Origin: Branchiostoma belcheri
Taxonomy: Eukaryota; Chordata; Leptocardii; Amphioxiformes; Branchiostomatidae
Length of the DNA: 64,000 nt
Reading direction: 5' to 3'
NCBI RefSeq assembly: GCF_001625305.1
Contig: NW_017803854.1
Location: 1,883,204 to 1,947,203, forward strand
Shown here: positions 48,290 to 60,734 of the stretch, one piece after another
How the letters are laid out: each line of letters opens with the position of its first letter
How positions within the stretch are numbered: the stretch's first letter is position 1
Translations under genes and position numbers: made by a program
Notes under the pieces: model-generated
The model's database searches: none
What the model was told of the DNA's origin: nothing
The model's input: only the letters and a program-made list of their open reading frames with translations

Positions 48290-48895
48290 AATTTTGTTTC
48301 CCTATCCTAGGTGGTTAATTTGTTTCCCTGTCCTTGGTGCTCTGTCCTTCCCTGTCCCTGGTGCTGACTGTGTTTCCCTGTCCCTGGTGCTGACTGTGTT
48401 TCCCTGTCCCTGACTGTGTTTCCCTGTCCCTGGTGCTGACTGTGTTTCCCTGCCCCTGGTGCTGACTGTGTTTCCCTGTCCCTGGTACTGACTGTGTTTC
48501 CCTATCCCTGGTACTGACTGTGTTTCCCTATCCCTGGTACTGACTGTGTTTCCCTGTCCCTAGTACTGACTGTGTTTCCCTGTCCCTAGTACTGACTGTG
48601 TTTCCCTGTCCTTTGTGCTGACTGTGTTTCCCTATCCCTGGTGTTGACTGTGTTTCCCTGTCCCTGGTACTGACTGTGTTTCCCTGTCCTTTGTACGTGC
48701 TGACTGTGTTTGCCTATCCCTGGTGCTGACTGTGTTTCCCTGTCCCTGGTACTGACTGTGTTTCCCTACCCCTGTTACTGACTGTGTTTCCCTGTCCCTG
48801 GTGCTGACTGTGTTTGCCTGTCCCTGACTGTGTTTCCCTGTCCCTGACTGTGTTTCCCTGCCTGTTCCTGACTGTGATTCCCTGTCCTTGGTGCT
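48290..48895. repeat. 26-bp minisatellite upstream of the mucin start
   Basis: Roughly two dozen copies of a 26-bp unit, GTTTCCCTGTCCCTGGTGCT + GACTGT, occur with some shortened units (GTTTCCCTGTCCCTGACT). It begins about 250 bp 5' of the mucin ATG, in its presumed promoter or 5' UTR region. It is strongly pyrimidine-biased on the plus strand. Confidence 0.9.
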
Positions 48896-50191
48896 GATTG
48901 TGTAGTAGTACATGTAGTAGTCCACTAATATAGTACTACTATTACATTCGAAGTAACGTTGGCATAGGACGTATTGAATGACAGGACACATAAGAATATG
49001 AACATGTTCATAATTCTACAATGTATGTATCCACACTCTACACTCAACTGTTCTAGTGAAATTCAGTCCCCCATCCCTACAAATTACGTCAATTCTCAAA
49101 TCACTTATCTCTTTTGTCGTTCAGCAAGAGCGGATTTGAATTGGTTTCCGTTTATCGCCGTAATTTCTCAGTGACTCGTGAAATTGCAGAAACTCACACG
49201 TCGTGTCCCACTCCCCTCACAATCTGTGCAAACGATTTAAAATTTACGTGGCGCAGAAAATGACATTAGCGTTTAACGTTTCAATTATGTTATGGCAAGT
49301 TTATAGACCTGTGCTTTGATTTAGTGTGAAGTGTTTGATAGATAAATTAGCCCTATCTTCGGGAGAGGTTTCTTGTGCATTGTACATTGTACATGAGGAG
49401 TATATGAGCAGATATACTCCAGTAGGCCTTGTCGCAAATCATGATTACGTATCATTGTGACAAACAGAACACACGTATGCCGGTATGGTATATGAAGTTA
49501 TTGTAAAATGAAAGCAACTTCCGATCAGGGAGTAGCGAATTTTGTCGTTGTTTTGTTATTCACACTGTCGAATCTTCACAAACATGTAGAACCCATTAGG
49601 TAGCTAGCGTTTTGAATGAATGTTTTATTAATGTAAACTTTTCAGCCTTCTGGTTGATACCCCCGAAACCTTTTAAATATTACGTTGTATTAATACAATA
49701 ACTAACACAAAAATCGGGTCGTGATTAATTTCTGTTCAATGACGTTAAATGGATTAGACTGGACAGAATTGGGTGTATTTGAACCTTCACATGCTTCTAG
49801 CCAATGATAAAACTAATATGTAACATACTGGAAGTGTCCTTTATCGAGACGCGATCATCATAATCACCTCTGTGGCAATTAGCAATCCCTTACCTCGGTG
49901 AGGTACTGTCAAGAGTCTCTTAATGAAGCACCGCACGGTGTGATTCTCAATTTGAAGGACTTAGGAAGACCTGATCTTTTTGTTGAGAACGAATGAGTTT
50001 AATTAGAGTCATGATCGCCGTTTTTATATCAATCTTGTTGCATTGCTCTTGATTTTAAACTTACCATTTTAAGTTCATAATTTCCATTTTATCATTCACG
50101 GTTGTGCTAGTTAGTCATCATGTTCATCTTGTATAATTTCTGATATTATATTACATAACTTAATTGCAAATCTATGCCCGAGGGCTTAGGG

Positions 50192-50246
50192 CTGTATCTG
50201 TATTTGCATAGCCGGTATAGCTGACATTAGGCGTAACACACCAGCT
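50192..50246 (-). mobile_element. LINE 3'-end fragment
   Basis: Read on the minus strand it matches the tail of the LINE at 15318-15382: AGCTGGTGTGTTACGCC, GCTATACCGGCTATGC and then ATACAGATACAG. It is a severely 5'-truncated insertion. Confidence 0.7.
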
Positions 50247-51784
50247 AATTTGGAGCTAAATAAGCAAACCAATCGTGTGTATACTTAAAAACAACCAGAG
50301 AGGAAAAATGACACTCAAATATGAATTAGTAAAATAGCCTCTATACTCTAAATCTATGTCTACTTAAGTTATCATAGACCGCAGCGATGTTGGAAGTACA
50401 TGTACTATCAAAATTATATAATAAAAGTACATGTATTATAATAACAATATAATTAAAAACGCGCGTGATGTGCATAGCAAGTGTACAGAGGTAGCCACGT
50501 GTTGCAGGATTGTTCCTGTGGGACCAGACTAATTACCGGGGTGTAACCACGCTAATTAACACTCTAACGACGGTTCGATCGCTGCAAGAATATCAATTAT
50601 ATCGATGACAGGACGAACTGACGAGAAACCATTTCTGGCGTCATGCAAAACCCTTGTCTGAAAACCTCCTATTAATTTTGAATTACCTTATTACTTTGTA
50701 ATTTCCATACCAATTTTATAAGTGTTTGCTGTTTATATTTTGTTTGATTATGTTGTGTTGTGTTGGTCCCCAGGAAGACTAGTGCCGGGCGCTAATGGGG
50801 ATCCGAATAGATAATAAAAACAAACAAACTCCATTCTTTGCATGTACAGCATTGTCACATCCGTCGGCGTACGATTTTGATAGCAGGCTGTGACAGAACA
50901 AACCACTGACAAGGATCTATGTCTTGTTGGTAACAAGACAACTGAAAGTTGCAGAACACAGCCATGACTGTCTAATGATTCAGAATGCTTTAAGTTTGCG
51001 ATCGCATGGTACACACTGGAACCATTTCTTCTGGAGCGTGGATAGAGTAGGAATTAGCTGATAGAAATAGGAAATTATGGACATAAATTATCTAAATGCC
51101 AGGAAAGCATCGTGACTTGTCCCTTGAGAAAGTACTTAGATTGGCCCTCCAGGCTTCCAAGAAACGCGCACATATGCACGACCGTGCAACACAAGCCCCG
51201 ACTGACCAGTACCTCCGAGACCTGACATCATTAGGTATGAAAAAGGAAGGAAGGAAGCTATTAATCTTGAAGCATGTAACGCCATTTATCTCTCTGAGAC
51301 AGACAAGAGACAGGCAGAGGAACTGTCTTCAGTAGTGCCAGCCTTAACCTGTGGAGCAGAAACGTAGTAGTACCTAATTCAACGCACCGGTACGTATCTA
51401 AGCTGATCCTAAGCTTTTCCATCGTCAGTAAAGCCGAGTTGACACATTTAACAGCCTCTCGGATTACTTGTGTCTAGAATTGATGATGTACGGGCTTACA
51501 GATGTCATAAATGTCATCCAGAAAATAATGAGGATATAAAACACCGCTGTGATACGGACTCTTTCTCGCTGGATAGCATGTTCACTCACAAACCGCGGTG
51601 TGTACTGACGTATCCATGATGCGGGGAATAACGCACGGTGACTAATTGCATAGAAAGATGAATAGAAGTCGCTAATGGACTAGATGATATTACGTTCCGT
51701 CAAACGTAAATACGTAAATTCTGTGCGTCATTGAGGAAACGATGTTGGTAGCTTCAGCTGTTTTGATGTGTTACGTTTGTCCTT

Positions 51785-52092
51785 AAATGGACAGAGAGAG
51801 AGAAGAAAGAGAAGAATAGAGAGAAGAGAGAGGGAAGAGAGAGGAGAGAGAAGAGAAAGAAAAGAAATAGAGAGAGAAGAGAGGGAGAGAGAAGAGAGGG
51901 AGAGAGAAGGGAGGGAGGGAGAGAGAAGAGAGGGAGAGAGAAAGAGAGATGAGAAAGAGAAGCTAGAGAGAAGAGAAAGAAGAGAGAAGAAAGAGAAAAG
52001 AAAGAAAGAAGAGAAAGAAGAGAGAGAAAGAAGACAGAGAAGAGAAAGAGAAGAGAAAGACAGAGAGAAGAGAGAGAGAAGAGAGATAGGTA
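51785..52092 (+). repeat. GA-rich low-complexity tract
   Basis: About 300 bp of irregular AGAGAGAAGAGA repeats. Long open frames on both strands here (Arg/Glu-rich, or Ser/Leu-rich) are compositional. Confidence 0.95.
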
Positions 52093-53604
52093 GGTACAAA
52101 CATAGACACAGCGAAAACAAAACCTCTGTAGACGGAGGTAATACAGTATTAGGTACAAGGAATGGTGTTCGGATCCACGTGGATTCCAAATAAACAGACG
52201 AACCAGTATGGCAACATGTACGGCTGAGACTGTAAAATAAAAATTAAAAAACACTGACATAACAGGTTTATTTAACATTATCCAATCTGTTCTCAAATCC
52301 GATATAATATTCCGCAACAGATTCTTCCGCAATATGTGGGTCTGTCTGTACTCATAGACATATTTTTAACTATTGTTATTATATGTTTGTATATTCCTTT
52401 ATATGAGCGAGTGATGCCTGAAACAAAGAATGAAGTAAAGAAAGATAACATTCCTATCTGTCCTAAACATTCAGTTTAGAGTGAGCACAAAAAATCCCCG
52501 CTATCACAGTACATCATTATCTTACGGAGCCTGTGGCCAAACATGTCGTGACTCCCACAGGAGTATCAACTCATGCCCACGCGCTACTAGAAAGGACTCG
52601 TGCCATAAAGCGAAATGCCGCCAATCATTCTTCAGATCTTCGGATCGCTTGACTCTCAAAGCCCTGCCGAGAGACATGAAACAGCTCTTGTTGAGGCGTA
52701 CTCAAGCAACTTAATTTTCCTGCAGTACGTGAGCTACCTAAGGCAGTCGTCAGAAAACAAGGATATCTCACTCGGTATACATGTAGATTCACACCTGAGC
52801 TCAGTTTCATCCTAGGTACGATTTTGGGACTGAGGAATTTTCAAGCAGACTGTGACAGAAACAACCAACGACGAGGATCTAAGGCAGCCTTTTCCGTAAA
52901 GAGAAAGATTAATTTTGCAAGACACATGTACGACCATCACAAGAATTCCCTCAATAAATTTGCGATCGTACGGAGATCGTGTGACGATCGTATGACATAC
53001 GTGTACGTGACTTGGGCCTCAGCATACGTCTTACACCCAAAACGGGTGAAGAATCTCTCAAGATGCCAACTCGACATATATAGCTGTCGGCAGTAACAAA
53101 AGACGCCAAAGTAAAATGCGAGACATTATTAATACTCACTGCAATGTGGTCACAGCCGCGCTTCTGGTACAGAGGAAAGGATCGGATGAACATACGGTAC
53201 CCAGTACGCCGGGCGCTCAAAATGGTAACTCTCTCTCTCTCTTTCTAAGGCCTCAGAGGAAATTTTCCCGGATCCCGGCAGTTTGTTTCAGAGAGAGATC
53301 AGCAACACGGCCAGCCCACGTCTTCATTTCTGCGAGCTGTGTACATTTCTCCGCACAAACCCAACATCGCACCTTCAAAAAGCAATCCGAAAAGCGAAAG
53401 GTCAGACATATCGTCTGAAAATGACGTTTGCGTGGGTTGCCAGGCGACGGGGCAAAGATGGCGGGGCGACAGAGACGTCGGGCGGTGTGTGCCGCGCGGT
53501 TATCTGCCGTTACCTGAGATCAGACGTGCGCGGAGTCCGGCTGTAGCCTGTGTGAAAAACCCAAACGATGCCGTCAGTCGATCTGTCAACACTCGACATG
53601 ATGG

Positions 53605-53945
53605 CTCGAAATTCATTTTTGGGAATAGGTGCACTGGTGCACCCAACCTGAAAAATTGGGTGCACAAAAAGGTGCACCATATAAGATGGAATAAGTAAAA
53701 TGTAAGTAAAAACTAAGCATGTTTCATTTCTAACAAAAATGTACTGTAAAAATGATTTTATTATTTTTCTGACATTTAGATGTTAAGACTATGCTGTGTA
53801 CTACTGTACATTTAACATCTTTACATACGTAAACCTACGAAAAAATTTGGGTGCACTGGTGCACCCACATAACATAATTGGGTGCACAGCTCCAAATTTG
53901 GGTGCACTAAGGTACACATGCACCCTGTAATTCAAGCCCTGCTTG
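53605..53945. mobile_element. Repeat rich in GGTGCACTGGTGCACCCA palindromes
   Basis: It opens with GGCTCGAAATTCATTTTTGG, closes with GTAATTCAAGCCCTGC, and carries GGTGCACTGGTGCACCCA near both ends with several extra GGGTGCAC copies. The ends are imperfect inverted repeats, so it is MITE-like. Confidence 0.5.
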
Positions 53946-54109
53946 AAGAAAAAAGCGTGGGCTGAGTGTCTGGCTGTTTCAAATGTCAGTTTATAATTTT
54001 AGTTACACAGTCTAGTACCCAGCTGTAGGATTTCGTAGGATTACAAAAAAGATGATCAAAAATCAAATACGTACGACTTATCATTTCAATTATTATCACA
54101 TACCTGTTT

Positions 54110-54480
54110 TTCTTTAACAGACGAGATATTAAATTTGAGGCTTCTCAGCAATGATGGTATCAAAATAAAAAATAGATCAATCAAATCAGATCTTTTTATT
54201 CAAAACTTCAACTTTGCAGACGTGCCGAATTACTTCAGACACGTCAGAATTGCGTTGACATTTTACAGATACGCAGATTAAAACATTAACAATTACATAG
54301 TTAAAAAGATGATGATAAAAATCAAATAAGACTTCTTCTTTGAATTATCGCATATCTATATTCCTGTAACAGTCGGGATATTGAATTTATAGCTTTCCAG
54401 ACTCAGTACTGTTGCCGCCGACTGTCTGACACATACAGTCACGTTTCACGCCACTGGTACAGTTATAATTTTAGTTACAA
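54110..54480 (+). repeat. Two units of a ~150-bp tandem repeat
   Basis: The units share the block TTTCTTTAACAG...CGAGATATTAAATTTGAGGCT and the flanking GACTGTCTGACACATACAGTCACGTTTCACG segment with the larger array at 58190-59060. Confidence 0.6.
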
Positions 54481-54714
54481 GTCTAGTACCCAGCTGAGAC
54501 TTATCAAGCAAACACGTCGAGCCCCACTTGATAATGGAAAAAAACATGTACGTATCTCAAAAAGGCCATGTTTGGTACTTTGTAACAGCTATAAAATGGT
54601 TTCCTTATACTCTTTTTCTCAATTCCTTCCGAGCCATCTCTACAGTGAGGTAGATGATTTTAAGCTTAACGTTCTAAAGTTACATCGTTCAGTTCTCAGA
54701 AACTGTATTAGAAA

Positions 54715-54762
54715 GCTGGTATGTTACGCCGAAAGGCGTTCATACAGATACAGATACAGAAA
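54715..54762 (+). mobile_element. LINE 3'-end fragment
   Basis: It contains AGCTGGTATGTTACGCC, the CGCCGAAAGGCG hairpin and a short ATACAGATACAG tail. This is the same 3' terminus as the LINE at 15.3 kb, 5'-truncated to about 50 bp. Confidence 0.75.
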
Positions 54763-55901
54763 AACAACAACATGCAGTAACGATAGTACATACATGTTGC
54801 AAATTCCCTTTTTGGTTGCCATTGACATTTACAAATATTCCCAATCCAAGCTCTTGATCTGCCGACGGTAACACCCCATATGGTACCATCGGTAGATAAC
54901 TCCATATTTGCTGGTAAGGTTTTGTGGGTTCAACAGCCGTTGTTAAAACTGCCTAACGGGAACCACAATAATTTACGATACGGCCTCGATGCTCGAGGCA
55001 TGACTCTTCAGTTACCGCCACGTACCTTATGTTACAAATTACATAGCTACTGCAATCATTGTGCTAAAGGCAGAATGCTTTTTTTCTTTTTCATGGTTGC
55101 ATACTAGTCTAATTTCGCTATATAGCAGGCAGCTATTTTTCTTCTACACTTCTCAACAGGTCAATTAAATGGCTATATTCAGTGTGAATTCTTACTTTTC
55201 AGCTACAAAATAACACACATCACACTTCACTGTTACAAATAGAGGTCTATACAGACTACGGGAGATGCTTGATACAGATACAGACATCGTACGTATGTAT
55301 GACCATACATAAATATGTGTATAAAACCAAACAGCAATATACGACCACGCACCACCATTCATATTCATGTCGCTTCAACGTGTACAAGATCAAACAAGGA
55401 AAGAAAGAAATTAGTCTAAGGGGTCGAACTGAAATACACGGGGAGAAAGAGAGGAAAATATTTCACGAGCAGGTTTAAAATAATGTGATTTTATAACATT
55501 TATATGCTTTATTACAGTTTTGGACAACGTTTTCGGTGCAAACGAATAAAAGATTTTATTTCTATCTGTGAAACAAAGAAGCAGAGATATCAGAATTACA
55601 TGTACGTAAAATGTGTACAGTTTCTGTGAATTTCTTATTTTATTCATCATTTTGAATATTCACTGATTCTGTCGATGCCACTGGCTATAAGATAGGGCGA
55701 AAGAAGTGTATACCAGAAATGAAAGGTGGGAAATGAGATAACCTTTTCTGGGACGTGCCTTCGACCTTTGACCGAACTTCTTGTTAGTGTCCACGTGTTC
55801 AGCGACGTGCCTAGCAAGTAAATTAGGACGAAAAAAATAAGTACGAAAACATATAGAAGTACGACACAGACACAAAGCCTCACACACACACACCACACAC
55901 A

Positions 55902-55925
55902 GAGAGAGAGAGAGAGGGAGAGATA

Positions 55926-55980
<55 letters not shown>
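55902..55980 (+). repeat. (GA)n microsatellite
   Basis: A nearly pure GA dinucleotide tract is preceded by a short CACACA tract. Confidence 0.95.
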
Positions 55981-55981
<1 letters not shown>

Positions 55982-57474
55982 CCGAAACAAAACCTCCACA
56001 CACGAAGGTAACCACCACATGAAAGAGCTATTACTTGTAACTCATCATATACGTGGGCGGTCTCATTCTGAACGCTGTAAATTGGTTCTATAGAGTCTGC
56101 ATATACCGCTCCTCGAAGGCTGTTGAATAGTAAGATAAACTACAATTGCTTACACTATTCAACGGCCTCCGGGTAACGGTTTCTTTACACGTCGTCTTCA
56201 GAACGTTGTTGAACGGTGAGACAGAATACAACAGCCTGCGCCGATCCTTAAAGCATTCAATGCAGTTTCCAGGGCTTGGAAACCTGATTTTTCAAAGCTA
56301 ATTTACTAGTCACTTATCTACATACTACTAGTAGTAAGTTGAAACCACACTATCCCATTGTATATTGTCCCTCATGGAGCAAGAATTCCCTAAATTCTGA
56401 CGGAAAATGGTTACTGGAAGGGCACTTGGCTGATTTTTAGGGTACCGCCCATAAAATAAAGGACTCATCTTGGGGCTTGTTCTGTAGTTTTAAAAGTCCT
56501 AAGTATGATATATTGACTCAAATGTGCTAATGTGAAGCAGTATGTGTCAATATCACTAAGATTGCCTTATTCAGAATATTTCCAGTTTTGCTGCCCTAAA
56601 ATTGCATTGGATTTGCCTCTAAGACGTGATCTATGGTGGAATGACGGCAACACTGGAAGGTATTTACTCGGATGGGTGGCGAAGAAAGACGCAGAACGAT
56701 CTAACCGCGCGCGCAGACCGTCTGTATAACCGTAAATGGAGAGCATCAATCCGCGGAACTGTCTGCAGCAGGTGTTAACAGCAGGCCGGATTTGGGCGAT
56801 ATTTATGCGTCTGTTGAAAAAAAAACGTATGAAAAATGTAACTGTATTGAACAGTTACATTGATCGAAACAAAGAAAGTTTACATTTCGATATCCTACGC
56901 TGCTACCAAATAAACGACAGGCTTATCGGCTTATTACACATTTCTTTTGAATGTGTAATAATGTTTGAGTTATTAAAATAAATTGCCATAAAATTTCTTA
57001 CTACGATAACTACGTTTTTTTTCAATAAATCAATTACTGCTATAGCTACTACTATAAAACAATATAGCTAGTTGCTGCACTAACACAAAATTAGTCTACC
57101 CATTTTGCTGAATCTAACCTAATAGATTTTATTTGGAGCAATGAAACAGTACAATGCACAAGTATTCCAGCTTTACTAGGCTAAGCATTATTTTATAGGA
57201 GTATGGAGACCTCGAAATCAAACTGCAGTCAACCACAAAATCAATTTAGAGAGAAATTGTGGCATCCTGTTCCCAGTGGGACAGTTTCACGGTCTCGGAT
57301 ACAAACCACATTGGGAGGGAGGCACTTAGGAAATGTAGCTCATAGTATGGCTTTTAGTTGTTTCCACGAGAAGTGGTTTTTGTGACGTGTAGCACATCAG
57401 ACCACTAACACTGGGACCTCTCCAGAACAGAGATGCTCTTACCTTTAAACTACAACTAATGGACGTGAAAACGT

Positions 57475-57960
57475 GTCTGTAGTACGTTCGTGGGTTATAG
57501 AACGCTCTTGTGTGTGTACTCGTAATGTAAAGGAACATTTTGACGTTGGGACTGGTACCTATTTTTGGAAAGCATGGAGTGTAATTTGTCGTACATAACT
57601 ATTTTTGTGGTACGTTCGCGAGTTAACAGCGCTCTTGTGTGTATACTCCGCGATGTGGATGGGCGTTTTTGACGTTGAGACTGGTACCTATTTTTGGAAG
57701 GCATGGAGTGTAATTTCTCCTGCTTGACTATTTTTGTGGTACGTTCGCGAGTTAACAGTGCTCTTGTGTGTACTCGTAATGTGAAGGAACATTTTTGACG
57801 TTGGGTCTGCCCATTTTTGGAAAGCATGGAGTGTAATTTCTCGTGACTATTTCTGTGGTACGTTTGTGCGTTACCAGTGCTCTTATGTATATACTCCGCA
57901 ATGTGGAGGAAGGTTTTTTTACATGGGGACTGGTAGCTATTTTTGGAAAGCAGCCACTCT
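57475..57960 (+). repeat. ~125-bp tandem repeat, 4 units
   Basis: Units start at about 57477, 57606, 57735 and 57854 with GTGGTACGTTCGCGAGTTA-like sequence and contain CTATTTTTGGAAAGCATGGA. Alternate units share different midsections (CTCGTAATGTAAAGGAACAT versus CTCCGCGATGTGGATGGGCG), suggesting a ~255-bp higher-order period. Confidence 0.75.
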
Positions 57961-58149
57961 GGAGCGGCACTTAGCGAAAGTGTCCGATAATTGGGTAGAT
58001 TGGCGGAGCAGCTTGCACCGTGGCGAGAGGAAACACGTCGTTAATTGTACGCCTGACGCCTCTCCGTGTGACAGACGGAATGAATTACAAGCCGATAATC
58101 TATAGGGAGAGTTATACATGCACTTATCGTCTCGTAGAATTACAAAACA

Positions 58150-59060
58150 AGATAAGCAAAAATAGAATATAATTTTAATTATCACATATCTATTTTCTTT
58201 AACAGGCGAGATATTAAATTTGAGGCTTGAGTAATGTTGTCGCCAGGTATGGCCTTGCAGAATTAAAAAAAAACTATCTATGTATATAATAAAGAGAATG
58301 AAGAAAATTAAATACGACTTGTCATTTGTATTATCACATATCTGTTTTTTTTAACAGGCGGGATATTAAATTTTGAGGCTTCTCAGTAATGTTGTCGCCA
58401 CTTATGGCCTTGTAGAATTAAAAACAATCTATGAATTATATAAAAGATGACAAGAATTAAGTACCACTTATCATTTCAATTATCACAGATCTGTTTTTTC
58501 TTTAACAAGCGAGATATCAAATTTGAGGCTTCTCAGTAATGTTGTCGCCAGTTATAGCCTTGTGGAATTAAAACAAAAACTATCTATGTATATATAAAAA
58601 AGAGGATGATGAAAATCAAGTACGTCTGATCATTTCAATTATCACATAAGTATTTTTCTTTAACATGCGAGATATTAAATTTGAGGCTTCTCAGTAATGT
58701 TGTCACCAGTTATGGCCTTGCAGAATTTAAAAAAAAACTATCTATGTATATAAGAAAGAGAATTAGGAAAATTAAGTACGACTTGTCATTTGTATTATCG
58801 CATATCTACATTATTTAGCAGGCGGGATATTTAATTTATGGCTTCTCAGTAATGTTGTCGCCACTTGTGGCATTGCAGAACTTAAGAATATTAACATATA
58901 TAAAAAGATGATAAAATCAAATACGATATCTTCTTTTTTAAATTATCGCAGATCTATATTCCTGTAACAGTCAGAATATTGAAGTTATGGCTTCCCAGAC
59001 TCAGTAATGTCAGTAATGTTACCGCCGACTGTCTGACACATATAGTCACGTTTCACGCCA
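58150..59060 (+). repeat. ~150-bp tandem repeat array, about 5.5 units
   Basis: Units carry GATATTAAATTTGAGGCTTC at about 58212, 58349, 58510, 58669 and 58826, with a diverged last unit near 58975. Each also has CTCAGTAATGTTGTCGCCA and an A-rich spacer. The array ends in the same GACTGTCTGACACAT...CACGTTTCACGCCACTGG segment as the short array at 54.4 kb. Confidence 0.75.
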
Positions 59061-60330
59061 CTGGTACGGAGCGAAAGGTAATTAATCTGTTAACATGTCT
59101 CGCTAGCTGCTGTCTGCACCCACTGGTTTGAGAAAAAAAGTATATCTCAGACAGACATTGTGCTACAACAAGACCAACATATCGATATTTGTGGGTTTTT
59201 AATCGTTCTGAGCGAATTTTACCAAAGTATTGTCCTAATATGGTTGTGATCTATATATAACCCCAGACACTTCCTTAGTCGTCTCAGTCAAAACAAGTGC
59301 TCACCTTGCAAGAAAATAGCTGTAATTTCACGAAAATTAGAACAAAATGCATATCTGTGTGAAATATAAACTGCGTGTTTGTAAACTCACGTTTTCGGAC
59401 GATTTGTCCCTGGAAACGTCGATGCCTGGCGGAGTTTCGGCCACAAAAACGTTTCGCAAACCGGCGACAGACGACGTGTTGTGTGTGTGTCGGTTTCCAA
59501 CTGACACGTCCAAGTCACGTGGTCCGCCCGTCATAAACTTAACCATCAACTGTTTGCGACAACGTCGGTAACCTAGCAACCGGACCTAGCGGTGTTTTTC
59601 TGGGAGGGATGGAGCTACTGAAGAGGAAATAACAGAAATGACGTCCGATTGGCCATTAAATGTTCGTAATTCTCTCGTGTGCTGACAATGACCTGGTCAC
59701 CAGGAGGGTAGGGCTATGACGAATGAAGCTAAGTGCGCCATCAAATATTTACAATTTTTAATGCGTGGCTACTAAAAGCTACACGTTACCTGTTCAGTTT
59801 AACGACAAGCTTGTACTTAAGATGATGATTAAAGGGAATATCATATTTCCGAAGAGTTAGGAGCACGACAACGTGTTTCGGATAAACTTAAAGATTTTGC
59901 TGCAATAAAAAAGGACTTTACATTGGTTAGGGGGGTTTCACGACTTTTGGACGATTTACGGTAATCCCGATGATGTGGTTGACCTCCCGGTTAATGACAT
60001 GTCAAAGGTCGTCATGGCAACCATAGTTTATTTGATAACGGGGGCAAAAGTCAAAAATAAATTATCATTATTGTTTGTTTTAGTTTCCAGGGATTGTAGG
60101 CAAACCCGTAACCTATAAGATGGATCTGACTTGTGATTGTGTACGGGCTAGCCGCAGCGTTCGTTCATATCATGACTGCAAATGCGTTAATTTGCCGAAT
60201 CAATCAATAAACGACCACTTAGAGTCGCCGCCAATAATCGACCTGTCAGATGTGGTGTCCCGGCGCCATCACTCACGCTAACACTCCGCCGGGACGACCT
60301 GGGGGCGCACGCCGTCACAGGTGGAGCTAA

Positions 60331-60734
60331 GGCCACACTGTCTTAATTTTATGGATGACATCCTCTGAAGATCCCCAAACTAGTGTGCGAGGGTGCATAA
60401 CAAAAAATTCCAGCCAAAAAGGAATACAAAGCTGGCATTATGAATTTGCGTTTGTACATGACAACTTTTACAATAAGCCGGTACATGCTGGCATTTTGCA
60501 GCATGTATGAGTCGGCACCGGTGCACCGTACTGAGTTACAGAGCTCTGTGTAGCCTTGGTAGCCTGGGCGACGTCCTCCTACCTCCGTAGTTACCGCCGG
60601 CTCCCTACTGTCGGTAGACACAATGGATTACGGAGATTGGCACCCAGGCTTGAGCCTCGGAGTTGTTTTTTTAGACAAGAGGCGAAAACCAATGCGCGCG
60701 TGGATGTCATCCATAAAATTAAATCAGTGTGGCC
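60331..60734. mobile_element. ~400-bp MITE with 33-bp terminal inverted repeats
   Basis: GGCCACACTGTCTTAATTTT...GGATGACATCC at 60331-60363 is mirrored at 60702-60734 (GGATGTCATCCATAAAATTA...GTGTGGCC). A related end (TATGGATGACATCCGCGCGC) occurs alone at about 46385-46405 in the mucin's first intron. No coding sequence was recognised. Confidence 0.6.

Noticed and set aside
48632-48991. 119-aa minus frame with GRETQSGTG repeats
   Set aside because: It is a translation of the 26-bp minisatellite, which contains stops in other units and has no start context.
51096-51335. 79-aa plus frame with basic residues
   Set aside because: No recognisable domain, splice context or neighbouring exon; it is no longer than expected by chance.
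51728-52332. Ser/Leu-rich membrane-like frames and the Arg/Glu-rich opposite frame
   Set aside because: They are purely compositional over a GA-rich tract.
55647-56018. Ser/Leu-rich minus-strand frames
   Set aside because: They translate a (GA)n microsatellite.
59347-59571. 74-aa frame behind a TATATATAA box
   Set aside because: No recognisable domain, and the opposite strand is equally open; a TATA-like word alone is common in AT-rich DNA.
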